Source of the DNA: an uncultured Victivallales bacterium
GTDB taxonomy: Bacteria > Verrucomicrobiota > Lentisphaeria > Victivallales > UBA1829
Length of the DNA: 44,743 nucleotides
Direction of reading: 5' to 3'
Assembly (NCBI GenBank): GCA_944390735.1
Contig: CALXRL010000083.1
Location: forward strand, 1-44,743
Shown here: in pieces, positions 1 to 7,810 of the stretch
Numbering within the stretch: position 1 is the stretch's first letter
Layout: every line of letters begins with the position of its first letter
Translations under genes and position numbers: made by a program
Notes under the pieces: model-generated
Seen by the model: the letters and a program-made list of their open reading frames with translations, nothing else
The model's database searches: none
What the model was told of the DNA's origin: nothing

Positions 1-354
1 GGACAATTGCTCCTCCCAATAATCTCGTCCTTCACGTCCCATGCCGTCCTCCCATTATTCCGGTTTGTGGAAGAACATACCACGCTGTCTGCCTCAAATC
101 CAGATGGCCCTCACTGGGCGCATACAAGTCGTCAGAGATCCTGTCGGAAAAAGACCCGCCGCATCTGAATTCCAGAAAGACAGGTCTGCTCCCGAAAAAG
201 ATCTTTCCTCCGACGCGGAAAAATCGAAAATCGGAAAGAGGAATCATCCTCCGGATTGGAGATCTCCCGTTTCAAGACGGGTTCGAGCGCGCCAAAGGGT
301 CGGAAGATCGAAGGAAAAGAACAGGTCGGACAGAGAGATTTCCCGTTTCGAGAC
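1..354. other. gene-free left edge
   Basis: No convincing gene lies here. Short open frames exist on both strands but have low-complexity composition, no ribosome binding site and no recognisable motif. The stretch holds an imperfect direct repeat of about 35 nt (259-293 and 335-369, both starting GAGATYTCCCGTTTCRAGAC, period 76) and a small hairpin CCCGT-ttcaag-ACGGG at about 267-282. The second repeat copy runs into the 3' end of the neighbouring phosphodiesterase gene. No terminator with a T-run was seen for that gene. Confidence 0.5.
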
Positions 355-1086
355 TCAGTGGAGCGCGTTCCCCGAAGCGTTTTTTTCTCTCCAGACCCGG
401 CGCAGGGCAACCGCATGATTGCAGGTCATGGCATCGACTCCAATCTCCGCCATTTGTATTCCCAGCTGATCCGACGAGATCCCCCAGCAGACGACCCGCA
501 ACCCCTCCTGCCGCAGCTGCGACACAAATTCGGCGGTCGCCAGAGTCGACGCTTTGAAACTGATCCCCGACGCTCCCCGTTCCTTTCCGTATTCCGCAAC
601 CCGCCGCGCATCGGGAAAGACGCCAAAGCGCTCTTCCAGATCCAGCAGAAGAATGCGCGGCAGATCCGGAATTTCATCGGCCAGACTCCGGATCGTCTCC
701 TCCTCAAAAGAACTCAGGAACAACTGGGCTTTGTTCCCGTTCCATTCCTTCAGAACCTGTTTCAACGCCGGAATGAGGCGCGTTCCGCACCCCTTCAACT
801 CCACTTGCATGAGTTTCCCGGGAAGAAGCAGCTCCAGCGCATCGCGCAGAAGAGGCACCGGATGGATGGCTTGGATCCGGCTCAGCGGCGTTTCCGCAAT
901 TTCCACCGCGGTTCCTGCAACACGCTCAAGCGTTGCGTCATGAACGCAGACAAGCGCACCATCGGAAGTCCGTCGGATATCCAGTTCGATTCCGTCGGAA
1001 TCCCGCTTCATGGCGAGTTGAAAGGCCTCCAGCGTATTCTCCGGGGCGTCGTCGGATTCCCCCCGGTGGGACAGAAAGATCGTCAT
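355..1086 (-). CDS. glycerophosphodiester phosphodiesterase family protein
   Basis: This 243-residue protein is a GDPD-family TIM-barrel phosphodiesterase, expected to hydrolyse glycerophosphodiesters to glycerol-3-phosphate and an alcohol. The family signature is visible: HRG at residues 7-9, ENT at 16-18, the metal-binding pair E34 and D36 (GIELDIR), and the second catalytic histidine H49 (VHDATLERV). The C-terminus keeps the usual late-barrel elements (VCWGI, GVDAMTCN). There is no signal peptide, so a cytoplasmic enzyme is likely. The ATG at 1084-1086 places HRG next to the N-terminus as in other members; an upstream in-frame ATG at 1140 would overlap the preceding gene. It lies 14 nt after the DJ-1/PfpI gene and is probably co-transcribed with it. 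Confidence 0.9.
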   Translation of the reverse strand: MTIFLSHRGESDDAPENTLEAFQLAMKRDSDGIELDIRRTSDGALVCVHDATLERVAGTAVEIAETPLSRIQAIHPVPLLRDALELLLPGKLMQVELKGCGTRLIPALKQVLKEWNGNKAQLFLSSFEEETIRSLADEIPDLPRILLLDLEERFGVFPDARRVAEYGKERGASGISFKASTLATAEFVSQLRQEGLRVVCWGISSDQLGIQMAEIGVDAMTCNHAVALRRVWREKNASGNALH

Positions 1087-1100
1087 AAGCGGAAAACCGG

Positions 1101-1670
1101 TCAACTTCTGCGGAGCAGGGCAATGAACTGCCTGAGCCATTCAACGTGCGCCGTCCACGCGGGTCCCGTCACGAAATTTCCATCTGTAACGGCCTCCTCC
1201 ATTTTCAGATCGGCATACGCTGCTCCTGCCGCGAGGACTTCCGGTTTGCATGCCGGATAGGCCGAAATCGTTTTTCCCCGGATCACATCCGCTGCCGTCA
1301 GAATCTGCGGTCCGTGGCAGATGGCCGCAATCGGCTTCCCTGCTTCGGCAAACGCCTTGACCAGCTTCAGCACTTTTTTATTGAGACGCAGAAATTCAGG
1401 CGCCCTTCCACCAGGCAGCAGAAGTGCGTCATAATGTTTCTCCTCCGCCTTTTTGAAATCGGCGTTCAGAATAAAATTGTGGCCGCGCTTTTCGGAATAG
1501 GTCTGATCCCCTTCAAAATCATGAATGGCGGTCCGGACCGTCTCCCCGGCTTTCCGGTCGGGACTGACAACGTCAACTTCAAATCCGCAGATCTGGAGAG
1601 CCTGAAACGGAACCATCAGTTCATAATCTTCGACAAAATCCCCTGCAATGATCAGAATTTTTTTCGCCAT
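1101..1670 (-). CDS. DJ-1/PfpI family protein
   Basis: A 189-residue member of the DJ-1/PfpI (class I glutamine amidotransferase-like) superfamily. The nucleophile elbow AAICHGPQIL carries cysteine C118, preceded by the LLLPGG motif at about residues 84-88. The N-terminus (KKILIIAGDFVEDYELMVPFQ) is typical of PfpI-type proteins, which act as proteases, deglycases or stress proteins; the exact activity cannot be read from sequence. The frame stays open much further upstream, but the start is set by a strong ribosome binding site (GAGGAGG, 1674-1680) just before the ATG at 1668-1670. It heads a two-gene unit with the downstream phosphodiesterase. Confidence 0.9.
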   Translation of the reverse strand: MAKKILIIAGDFVEDYELMVPFQALQICGFEVDVVSPDRKAGETVRTAIHDFEGDQTYSEKRGHNFILNADFKKAEEKHYDALLLPGGRAPEFLRLNKKVLKLVKAFAEAGKPIAAICHGPQILTAADVIRGKTISAYPACKPEVLAAGAAYADLKMEEAVTDGNFVTGPAWTAHVEWLRQFIALLRRS

Positions 1671-1708
1671 GGGAAACCTCCTCGCGTTTGGATTTGTGTT
1701 TGGAAGAT

Positions 1709-1736
1709 AATATACGTCCGTTTTCCCGAAGGGCAA
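1709..1736 (-). promoter_or_regulatory. candidate promoter for the PfpI-GDPD pair
   Basis: Read on the minus strand this is TTGCCC, a 16-nt spacer, then TATATT, about 40 nt upstream of the PfpI start. The -35 is imperfect. Confidence 0.4.
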
Positions 1737-1807
1737 GGGGCATGGATGGAAAAAAACAGATTCTCCTTCCTTTTCGCTTCCTTCCGCGTCTCTTGCCGGA
1801 GCAACTC

Positions 1808-2710
1808 TCAGGAGCGGAGTCCGGCAATGGAATAAAGAACAATTCCAGCTGTCATCAGAACCGCAGCGGCAATCCTGCGCGCCCACATGGCCGGCGTAAT
1901 CCTCGAATCCAGTCTCCCGAGCCCCAGATAGAGCAGAAGAATTCCAAGCCCAATGGAGATCAGTCCCCTGCTCGCCTGAATCACATTCCCGAAAACCGTT
2001 CCAAGAAGACCGAAACAGACAAACAGCGCCACCTGCGACAGATACCAGGTCACCGCAAACGGCGCCGCTTTGACAAACTGTTTTCCCGTCCACCGGAACT
2101 TCAGCAGAAACGGAAGCGTCAGAATCCCCAGAAGCGAGTAGCAGACCGTCCCGATTGCAAAACTGTCCCGGATGATGTTCCCCGTTTTCGGCATCGAGAC
2201 CAGATGCGTCTCCGTCATGTCCGTCAGCGAATAGGCAATCAGTGTGACCAGCAGCCAGAGAATCCCCTTGAAGGAAAAGCGCGTCCCCCCGCTCCAGTTC
2301 ATCCCGACCGCCGCAAGCGTGCTCAGAAGAACCGCAACCCATTGCAGCGGGGAAAGCGGCGTTCGCATAATCAGCACATAAATCACCGAAAGAACAATGA
2401 TCTTCAACCCGAGCAGAGAGGACATCCGGCTGGCTTCAATCGTCCGCAGCGTATTGAAAAACGCCGTCTGACCAATCGTGAAACAGAGAATCCACGCGCC
2501 CGTCCAGGCCAGAAACTCCGGCAGATTCTCCGCCAGCTTCCACAGAAATAAAAACGGCAGAAACGGCAGACAGATCACTCCCATCCCCAGCTGCGAAAAA
2601 ATCACCAGCCGCAGCGAGGATTTGTACTTCAGCATGAAATCCGCACTGCACAGATAGGACATCGCCTGCAGCAGCGCGGAAATCAGTCCCGCAATGATTC
2701 CAGCAGTCAT
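1808..2710 (-). CDS. EamA/DMT-family transporter
   Basis: A 300-residue integral membrane protein with about ten hydrophobic segments, arranged as two EamA-like halves. This is the layout of drug/metabolite transporters (DMT superfamily), which export or import small metabolites across the inner membrane. Characteristic stretches include IGQTAFFNTLRTIEASRMSS near the end of the first half and LGTVFGNVIQASRGLISIGL in the second. The substrate is unknown. The ATG at 2708-2710 is preferred over a TTG one codon upstream because it follows an AAGGA site at 9-nt spacing. It is separated from the PfpI gene by 137 nt that contain a possible promoter, so it is probably its own unit. Confidence 0.85.
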   Translation of the reverse strand: MTAGIIAGLISALLQAMSYLCSADFMLKYKSSLRLVIFSQLGMGVICLPFLPFLFLWKLAENLPEFLAWTGAWILCFTIGQTAFFNTLRTIEASRMSSLLGLKIIVLSVIYVLIMRTPLSPLQWVAVLLSTLAAVGMNWSGGTRFSFKGILWLLVTLIAYSLTDMTETHLVSMPKTGNIIRDSFAIGTVCYSLLGILTLPFLLKFRWTGKQFVKAAPFAVTWYLSQVALFVCFGLLGTVFGNVIQASRGLISIGLGILLLYLGLGRLDSRITPAMWARRIAAAVLMTAGIVLYSIAGLRS

Positions 2711-2837
2711 CAAAACTCATCCTTCAGCAAGATTCAGAACATCAAGGTTGGAAAAAAATCTCCGGGAGCCGGTTCCGTTCAAAGCGTCGCTTTCCCGCAC
2801 TCCTCTGCCGCGGCAGGCGGCGCTCCTTTTCCGGTTC

Positions 2838-4001
2838 TCACGTCCCTTTCGCGGATTCCCCGGAAGGCCGCTCCCGGAAGCGGACCGATCGTTTTCGGCG
2901 CTCCCGCAGAAGATGGATTTTCCGCACCACCCGGTAGAAATCATACAGAACCGTGAGCCCGTAGCCCCCCATCATCAGCGCCAGCAGCCAGAATCCCCAG
3001 AACGCCGCCCGGAAGGTCTCCGCCGCATGCGCAATAAAATCATACAGATGACCCAGGTAGATCATCTTGGAAAGGTGCGCTCCCCATTTGACTGCTTTGT
3101 ACGGCGTATACCGTTTCAGAAACGCCACCCCGGCAGGTCCCTTCCGCGCCGCCTGCTCCAGAAAATGAATGCCGGTGGTGCTTCCTCCGAATTTCCGGAG
3201 AACAAAGGCTCCGTCCGTCCCGCCGCATTTAATCAGCAGATAGGGCGTCGCAGGCGAGCGTTCCCCGATCTTCAGAAACAGCGCAAGATCACCGGGCGTC
3301 TGCACCTGCCGCAGAAGACAGGCGCTCCGCTGAAAGGAGTGGCTCCTGAGCAATGTGGATAGATTTTGGAAAAGAACCGCGGTCGCCTGATCCATCGTTC
3401 CGGTTTTCAGCGCCCTGGACGCGCACTTCTGAAGAGTCCCGGCAAAGTGTTCCGTGAGAGCTCCCGCCTTCCGGAGCGCCTTGAGAACCGCCGGCATCCA
3501 GTCCGCCCACTCCATGAGTTCGGTGCAGAGTCCCAGCGAGGAGAGGGTGATCAGCAGCGGATCCGTCTCCTGACCGTTCATCTTCAGCCAGCCCTGCATG
3601 GCAAGATCCCGGATGTCTCCATAGATAATCATATCGGATATCAGCGCTCCGCCCGCTTCCTCCAGCGACCCCGAACTTCCGGTGAGAAATCCCTTCGCTC
3701 CCCGGCGCAGACGGTTCGCCGCATAGGAGATCTCCTGATCGCAAAGTTTTTTGAGCGCTTTCGCCTCCTCCGACCCCGGCAGCTTCCGGGCGATGATGTC
3801 CCCGCAGAGTTCCGAGGCCTCCCGGAAACGATTCTGATGAAGCAGCTGCTTGACAATCCGGATGTAGTTGTAGTCCGGCAGCATTTCCGGCGAGAGGGGA
3901 CCCTTGCCCGCTTTTCCCGCGTCCAGAAGCGCCGGCAGCATCATCAGCGCCAGAATCAGCATGGCTGTTTTCAGGAGAATTCCGGCTGTTTTCTTCATCA
4001 T
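2838..4001 (-). CDS. membrane-anchored protein of unknown function
   Basis: I do not recognise a family. The protein is about 387 residues if it starts at the first of two adjacent ATGs (4001 or 3998). It opens with a hydrophobic signal or anchor segment (residues about 4-25, KTAGILLKTAMLILALMML) and has a second strong membrane segment near the C-terminus (FWGFWLLALMMGGYGLTVLY), followed by a basic arginine-rich tail, so the C-terminus is probably cytoplasmic. Between them is a mostly helical region (for example LLHQNRFREASELCGDIIARK) reminiscent of TPR-like or alpha-solenoid domains; this is an impression, not a match. The frame extends upstream to a TTG at 4067, but that adds an unconvincing basic stretch. 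It ends 127 nt upstream of the EamA gene. Confidence 0.7.
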   Translation of the reverse strand: MMKKTAGILLKTAMLILALMMLPALLDAGKAGKGPLSPEMLPDYNYIRIVKQLLHQNRFREASELCGDIIARKLPGSEEAKALKKLCDQEISYAANRLRRGAKGFLTGSSGSLEEAGGALISDMIIYGDIRDLAMQGWLKMNGQETDPLLITLSSLGLCTELMEWADWMPAVLKALRKAGALTEHFAGTLQKCASRALKTGTMDQATAVLFQNLSTLLRSHSFQRSACLLRQVQTPGDLALFLKIGERSPATPYLLIKCGGTDGAFVLRKFGGSTTGIHFLEQAARKGPAGVAFLKRYTPYKAVKWGAHLSKMIYLGHLYDFIAHAAETFRAAFWGFWLLALMMGGYGLTVLYDFYRVVRKIHLLRERRKRSVRFRERPSGESAKGT

Positions 4002-4176
4002 GGTCCGTGAGATGCGTTTGTTATTTTTTGTTTCTGAATAATGTAGCAGAAGAATAGATTTTCGCAAGTTTTGTTTCCGCTTCCCGCCGGATTTCTCCTA
4101 ATCAACGGACGCTTCCCGAAACTCCCGATCTCCGCCGCCGGAATCGGAAAAATCGAAAAAAAACGGAAAACCCCTC

Positions 4177-4205
4177 TTGCTTTTTTTCCGGTTCTGTTGT
4201 ATAAT
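4177..4205 (+). promoter_or_regulatory. sigma-70-type promoter of the regulator-pseudopilin-hydrolase locus
   Basis: TTGCTT (4177-4182), a 17-nt spacer, then a perfect TATAAT (4200-4205). The predicted start is about 4212, inside the dyad that follows, which fits repression of this promoter. Confidence 0.7.
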
Positions 4206-4210
4206 TATTG

Positions 4211-4231
4211 CTGTATCGAATATCAATACAG
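4211..4231. promoter_or_regulatory. candidate operator, CTGTAT-N9-ATACAG dyad
   Basis: Inverted repeat with 6-nt arms directly after the -10 element. On the minus strand it begins CTGTATTGAT; the same CTGTATTGAT recurs on the plus strand at 4269-4278, just before the regulator gene. Position and recurrence suggest autoregulation by the adjacent GntR/LacI-type protein (inference). Confidence 0.5.
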
Positions 4232-4303
4232 ATGGTTTGATAAAACAATGTCGTGAATGGAAAGAATGCTGTATTGATTCCAAGAACAGAAGAGCAGAAG
4301 TCT

Positions 4304-5368
4304 ATGGAAAAAAACAAGAAAAGCGATCAGTTGTTCCACCGTCTCCGGCAAAAGATCGCCACGATGGAGAATGGAACGATTTTTCCCAGCGTGCGGCAGC
4401 TGATGACCGAATACAACGTCAGTCAGTCCACCGTTTCGGCCGCGATCGGAACTTTGAAGGAGCTCGGACTGCTGGAAACGCTTTCCCGTCAGGGAATGGT
4501 CGTGCGGAAGGAGCGGATCGGAAAGCCGCATGTCATCATTCTTCAGCCGGACTGGAACAGTCAGAGCATCCATCTGCATGCGCATTATCTGGTCGAGGCG
4601 GCGGAAAAAGCCGGATTCGAACCCGAAGTCTTCCGCTACGACTTTCGAAAGGATATCTGCAACTCCCTGGACAAGTTCGTCTCCGACATTCTGATTCTGG
4701 ACTCCATGCCGCAGGATCAGTATTCGCCGAAACAGCTTCTGCAGATCATGAATTCGCCGATTCCGGTCATTATCCGGGGCGACTCGCTTTCCATTCAGAA
4801 CATCTACTACGTCAATTGCGAAAACGGCGAATCGGGCATGCTGGCGGCAAACTGTCTTTATCAGCATGGACATCGCCGGATGGCGCATCTGCTCAGTGAG
4901 CCGCATCTTGCAGGCGTGATGCGCCGCGCCTCCAATTTCCAGCTCTGCGCGGAATCCAGCCACTGCAGCGTGACTCTCCTGGACTGCAAGATCCGAAGCG
5001 GCGAAAGCTCCCGGAACTCCATTCGGCATTTTGCAAGGGAAATCGCGGATGGGCGCTACGATATCACCGGAGTCTTTGTCGCCAGCGATGAATCGGCGAT
5101 TCATTTTCTCAAGGATCTGAAGGAATTCTCTGTCCGGGTTCCGGAAGATCTCAGCGTGATCGGATTCGGGGACATCCCCGATGCGGAAGTCTATGGCCTG
5201 TCCACAATTGCAACTCCCGTGCAGAAAGCGGCGGAGGTTGTCATGCACATCGCTCAGGGCATTCTCGGACGCGTCCCGGAGTTTGACAACCAGGTCAATC
5301 TCCCCCCCGTGATCGTGGAACGGCAAAGCATTCAAACGATAACCAATAGGAAAGGAAACGGAAAATGA
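4304..5368 (+). CDS. GntR-type HTH regulator with LacI-like ligand-binding domain
   Basis: A 354-residue transcription regulator. Residues about 6-70 form a GntR-type winged helix ([20 protein letters not shown], then [14 protein letters not shown]). Residues about 75-350 look like a periplasmic-binding-protein/LacI sensor domain ([14 protein letters not shown], then [14 protein letters not shown]), which normally binds a sugar. This architecture suggests a carbohydrate-responsive repressor or activator. The start ATG at 4304 is chosen because the HTH begins right after it; an in-frame ATG at 4253 has no better binding site. The stop overlaps the next start as ATGA (5365-5368), so the pseudopilin is translationally coupled. 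The gene heads the locus containing the pseudopilin and two hydrolases. Confidence 0.85.
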   Translation: MEKNKKSDQLFHRLRQKIATMENGTIFPSVRQLMTEYNVSQSTVSAAIGTLKELGLLETLSRQGMVVRKERIGKPHVIILQPDWNSQSIHLHAHYLVEAAEKAGFEPEVFRYDFRKDICNSLDKFVSDILILDSMPQDQYSPKQLLQIMNSPIPVIIRGDSLSIQNIYYVNCENGESGMLAANCLYQHGHRRMAHLLSEPHLAGVMRRASNFQLCAESSHCSVTLLDCKIRSGESSRNSIRHFAREIADGRYDITGVFVASDESAIHFLKDLKEFSVRVPEDLSVIGFGDIPDAEVYGLSTIATPVQKAAEVVMHIAQGILGRVPEFDNQVNLPPVIVERQSIQTITNRKGNGK

Positions 5369-6111
5369 AAGCAAAGAATTTCACTTTGATTGAACTCCTT
5401 GTTGTGATTGCAATTATTGCAATCCTTGCGGGACTTCTTCTCCCGGCGCTTCAGTCGGCCAGAAACAAGGCCCGAGCGGCCCAGTGTCTCAACAATCTCA
5501 AGCAGAATGGATTGTCCTTCACATACTATGCCAACGATTTTGACGGTTTTATGCCTATCCGATCCACCGGTGCCGACCGCTGGCCTCAGCTGCTTTCCGG
5601 AAAGTGTCCGGCGGGGGTTCCCTGCGGCGACTATCTCAAACTGGGGAACCATTTTGACCGGGTTCTCTGCCCGCAGACCACTCAGAAACTGAACAACAAA
5701 GTCGGTATCGACGACGGCAGCAACTACTACAAAGGGTATGGAATTCATGTGCCGGGATTTTCCGCATGGCTCTACAAAGACCAGAGTTTTTTCATGACGG
5801 TGAATGGAATCTATTACATCAATATCAACCGGATCCATCAGGCCTCCCGGTACCATCTGCTGGTCGACACGGCGAAACTCACCGCGCTTACGAGCACCAA
5901 TCTGAATTACAATATGCCGGATATCTGGATCAACAGCGTCAGCGGCGTGGAAGGGGGCATTTACCTTCGACACAACGGCAATGCCAACGTGGCTTGGCTG
6001 GATGGACATGTCTCCGCAACCGGATGCAAAGCCTTTTCGGATCTGAAGGTTTCCCATGTGGACCACAATCTGTTCCGTCATTCCTTCGGCAGCGACAAAC
6101 ATGATTATTAA
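5365..6111 (+). CDS. type II secretion-like pseudopilin, H-X9-DG family (DUF1559-like)
   Basis: A 248-residue protein with a prepilin-type N-terminus: a short basic leader MKAKN, then [18 protein letters not shown] with glutamate at mature position 5. The residue before the cleavage site is Asn rather than the usual Gly. After the hydrophobic helix comes [22 protein letters not shown], the conserved DUF1559-like segment. Near the C-terminus is [15 protein letters not shown], which fits the H-X9-DG motif of prepilin-type processing-associated proteins expanded in Planctomycetes and Lentisphaerae. It is expected to be processed by a prepilin peptidase and to sit at the inner membrane or in a surface fibre. 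It is translationally coupled to the upstream regulator, and 13 nt separate it from the first hydrolase. Its role in sugar use is unknown. Confidence 0.9.
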   Translation: MKAKNFTLIELLVVIAIIAILAGLLLPALQSARNKARAAQCLNNLKQNGLSFTYYANDFDGFMPIRSTGADRWPQLLSGKCPAGVPCGDYLKLGNHFDRVLCPQTTQKLNNKVGIDDGSNYYKGYGIHVPGFSAWLYKDQSFFMTVNGIYYININRIHQASRYHLLVDTAKLTALTSTNLNYNMPDIWINSVSGVEGGIYLRHNGNANVAWLDGHVSATGCKAFSDLKVSHVDHNLFRHSFGSDKHDY

Positions 6112-6124
6112 GTGAGACCACTGG

Positions 6125-7795
6125 ATGAAAAAGTTTCTGCTGCTGAGTCTGCTGGCGACTGCCGTCGGAGGGGTCGCCTCCGGAGTGAGTCTGGAATTTG
6201 CGGGGCCTTTGCGTCCACTTGTCTCCGCGGGAGGGGGAAACAAACTTCTCCGGGTCAGGGTTTCCGGAGACCCCCGGAATGTGATGCTTCGTGCGGAAGC
6301 AAGACAATACGCATCAAAAAAAGTTCATTCCCGCGGGAAGTCCGTTCCTGCACGGCCGGAAACGGATCTGCCGATTCTTCTGGACAGCGTCGGATTCTAT
6401 GAAATTACCGTAACGGCCGGAAAAAACGGTCGGGAGATCATGCGGGAAACGGTTCCCTATGCCGTTGTGCCCCCGCCGGATTACGACCGTCCGCGCGAGA
6501 TGGGAACCTGCACTCATTTTGCTTTTTCCGGCAAAGAGAAGAAGGGACATTTCCCTTATACGTTTGAACTGCTGAAACTTGCGGGATTCACGCGCGTTCG
6601 GGACGACCTTCCCTGGGATGCGCTGGAGAGAAAACCGGGCGTGTATCAGATCCCGGAACGTCTGGAAAAAATGATCCGCACGCTTCCCGCCTATGGAATC
6701 CGTCCGCTGCTTGTCACAGGATACAATAATAACGTGGCCTATCCCGGAAAATTCAGAAAGGCGTTCCCGACGACTCCGGAGATGTACGAGGCATTCGGAA
6801 ATGCCGTTGCCTATGCCGTCGGAACTCTCGGCAATCTGGTGACAGAGTGGGAAATCTGGAATGAACCGAATTCCGCCCATCCGGTTCGGGAGTACCTGCC
6901 TCTTCTGAAAGTCGTTTATCCGAAGATCAAGGCGGCGAATCCGAAGGCAAAAGTTATTTCGTGCGGCGGTGCCGGTGCCGGAGGTGGTCCGGGCGGAGGG
7001 ATGATTCTGCCCATTGCCGGCGCGGGCGGCCTGGATTTCATGGATGGATTCAGCATTCATCCCTACATGTCCCCCGGATTCGATCCTGATTTTGGATATC
7101 GTGCGAACGGGGGACCGATTCCGCGTGTGAGCGTTCCGATTTTCATGGATCATCTGTACCGGAATTTTTCCTGTCGGAAAACGCTTCCGGACGGAAGGCA
7201 TCCGCAGATGTATGTCACGGAGGTCGGCTGGTATGTCCAGCATCCGGGAGCGGGGCAGGCCGTTTGCACGGAACTGGTTCAGGCGGCGTATTTTGCCCGG
7301 CTCTATCTGCTGGGACGGGCAAAAACTGACGGCAATGTTCCCATCTACTGGTATGACTTTCAGAATGACGGAACGGATCCGGCCGAAGGAGAGCATAATT
7401 TCGGTCTGATCCGTCGGGATTTCTCTCCGAAACCGGCGTATCAGGCGGCTGCGGTTGTTGCCTCCATGCTGCGGAACCGTCCGTTTGTCGGAGCTCTGAC
7501 AAAAGAGGTTTCCGTTTCTCCCGTGGAGAAGGGCGCGGATCCGCTTCGTTCGGGAATCGTCAAGCTGTATCTCTACGGCGATGAGAACGACCGTATGCTT
7601 GCCGTCTGGAGTGCGCAGGGCGATCCGCAGATCTGGAACCGGAAATGCAAGGTCACCTTCCAGCTCCCGTTCCCGTATGAAAAAGCCGGACTGCGCGACT
7701 GGAGCGGACGGAATCTGCCAATGCCGGAAAAACTTTCCGGAAACCGCATTGAACTGGAAGTCGACTTCCTTCCCAAATACTTGATACAGAAATAA
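6125..7795 (+). CDS. secreted clan GH-A-like glycoside hydrolase
   Basis: A 556-residue protein with a Sec signal peptide (MKKFLLLSLLATAVGGVASG) and a TIM-barrel hydrolase domain at about residues 120-470. The likely acid/base glutamate is E247 in TEWEIWNEPN, and the likely nucleophile is E366 in YVTEVGWY at the end of a later strand; this NEP plus late Glu pairing is the mark of clan GH-A retaining glycosidases. FMDGFSIHPY between them is also typical. It resembles GH39/GH5-type enzymes, but I cannot assign a numbered family or substrate. The N-terminal 110 residues look like a beta-sandwich domain. It follows the pseudopilin by 13 nt and precedes a paralogous hydrolase by 15 nt, so all are probably one transcript. 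Confidence 0.85.
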   Translation: MKKFLLLSLLATAVGGVASGVSLEFAGPLRPLVSAGGGNKLLRVRVSGDPRNVMLRAEARQYASKKVHSRGKSVPARPETDLPILLDSVGFYEITVTAGKNGREIMRETVPYAVVPPPDYDRPREMGTCTHFAFSGKEKKGHFPYTFELLKLAGFTRVRDDLPWDALERKPGVYQIPERLEKMIRTLPAYGIRPLLVTGYNNNVAYPGKFRKAFPTTPEMYEAFGNAVAYAVGTLGNLVTEWEIWNEPNSAHPVREYLPLLKVVYPKIKAANPKAKVISCGGAGAGGGPGGGMILPIAGAGGLDFMDGFSIHPYMSPGFDPDFGYRANGGPIPRVSVPIFMDHLYRNFSCRKTLPDGRHPQMYVTEVGWYVQHPGAGQAVCTELVQAAYFARLYLLGRAKTDGNVPIYWYDFQNDGTDPAEGEHNFGLIRRDFSPKPAYQAAAVVASMLRNRPFVGALTKEVSVSPVEKGADPLRSGIVKLYLYGDENDRMLAVWSAQGDPQIWNRKCKVTFQLPFPYEKAGLRDWSGRNLPMPEKLSGNRIELEVDFLPKYLIQK

Positions 7796-7810
7796 CAGAG
7801 GATGCACTTT

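Larger units (their letters stand above)
4002..4303. other. divergent intergenic region with regulator promoter
   Basis: A gene-free 302-nt stretch between the minus-strand membrane protein and the plus-strand GntR/LacI regulator. It is AT-rich near 4150-4260 and carries the promoter and the dyad listed separately. No clear promoter for the minus-strand gene was identified. Confidence 0.6.
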
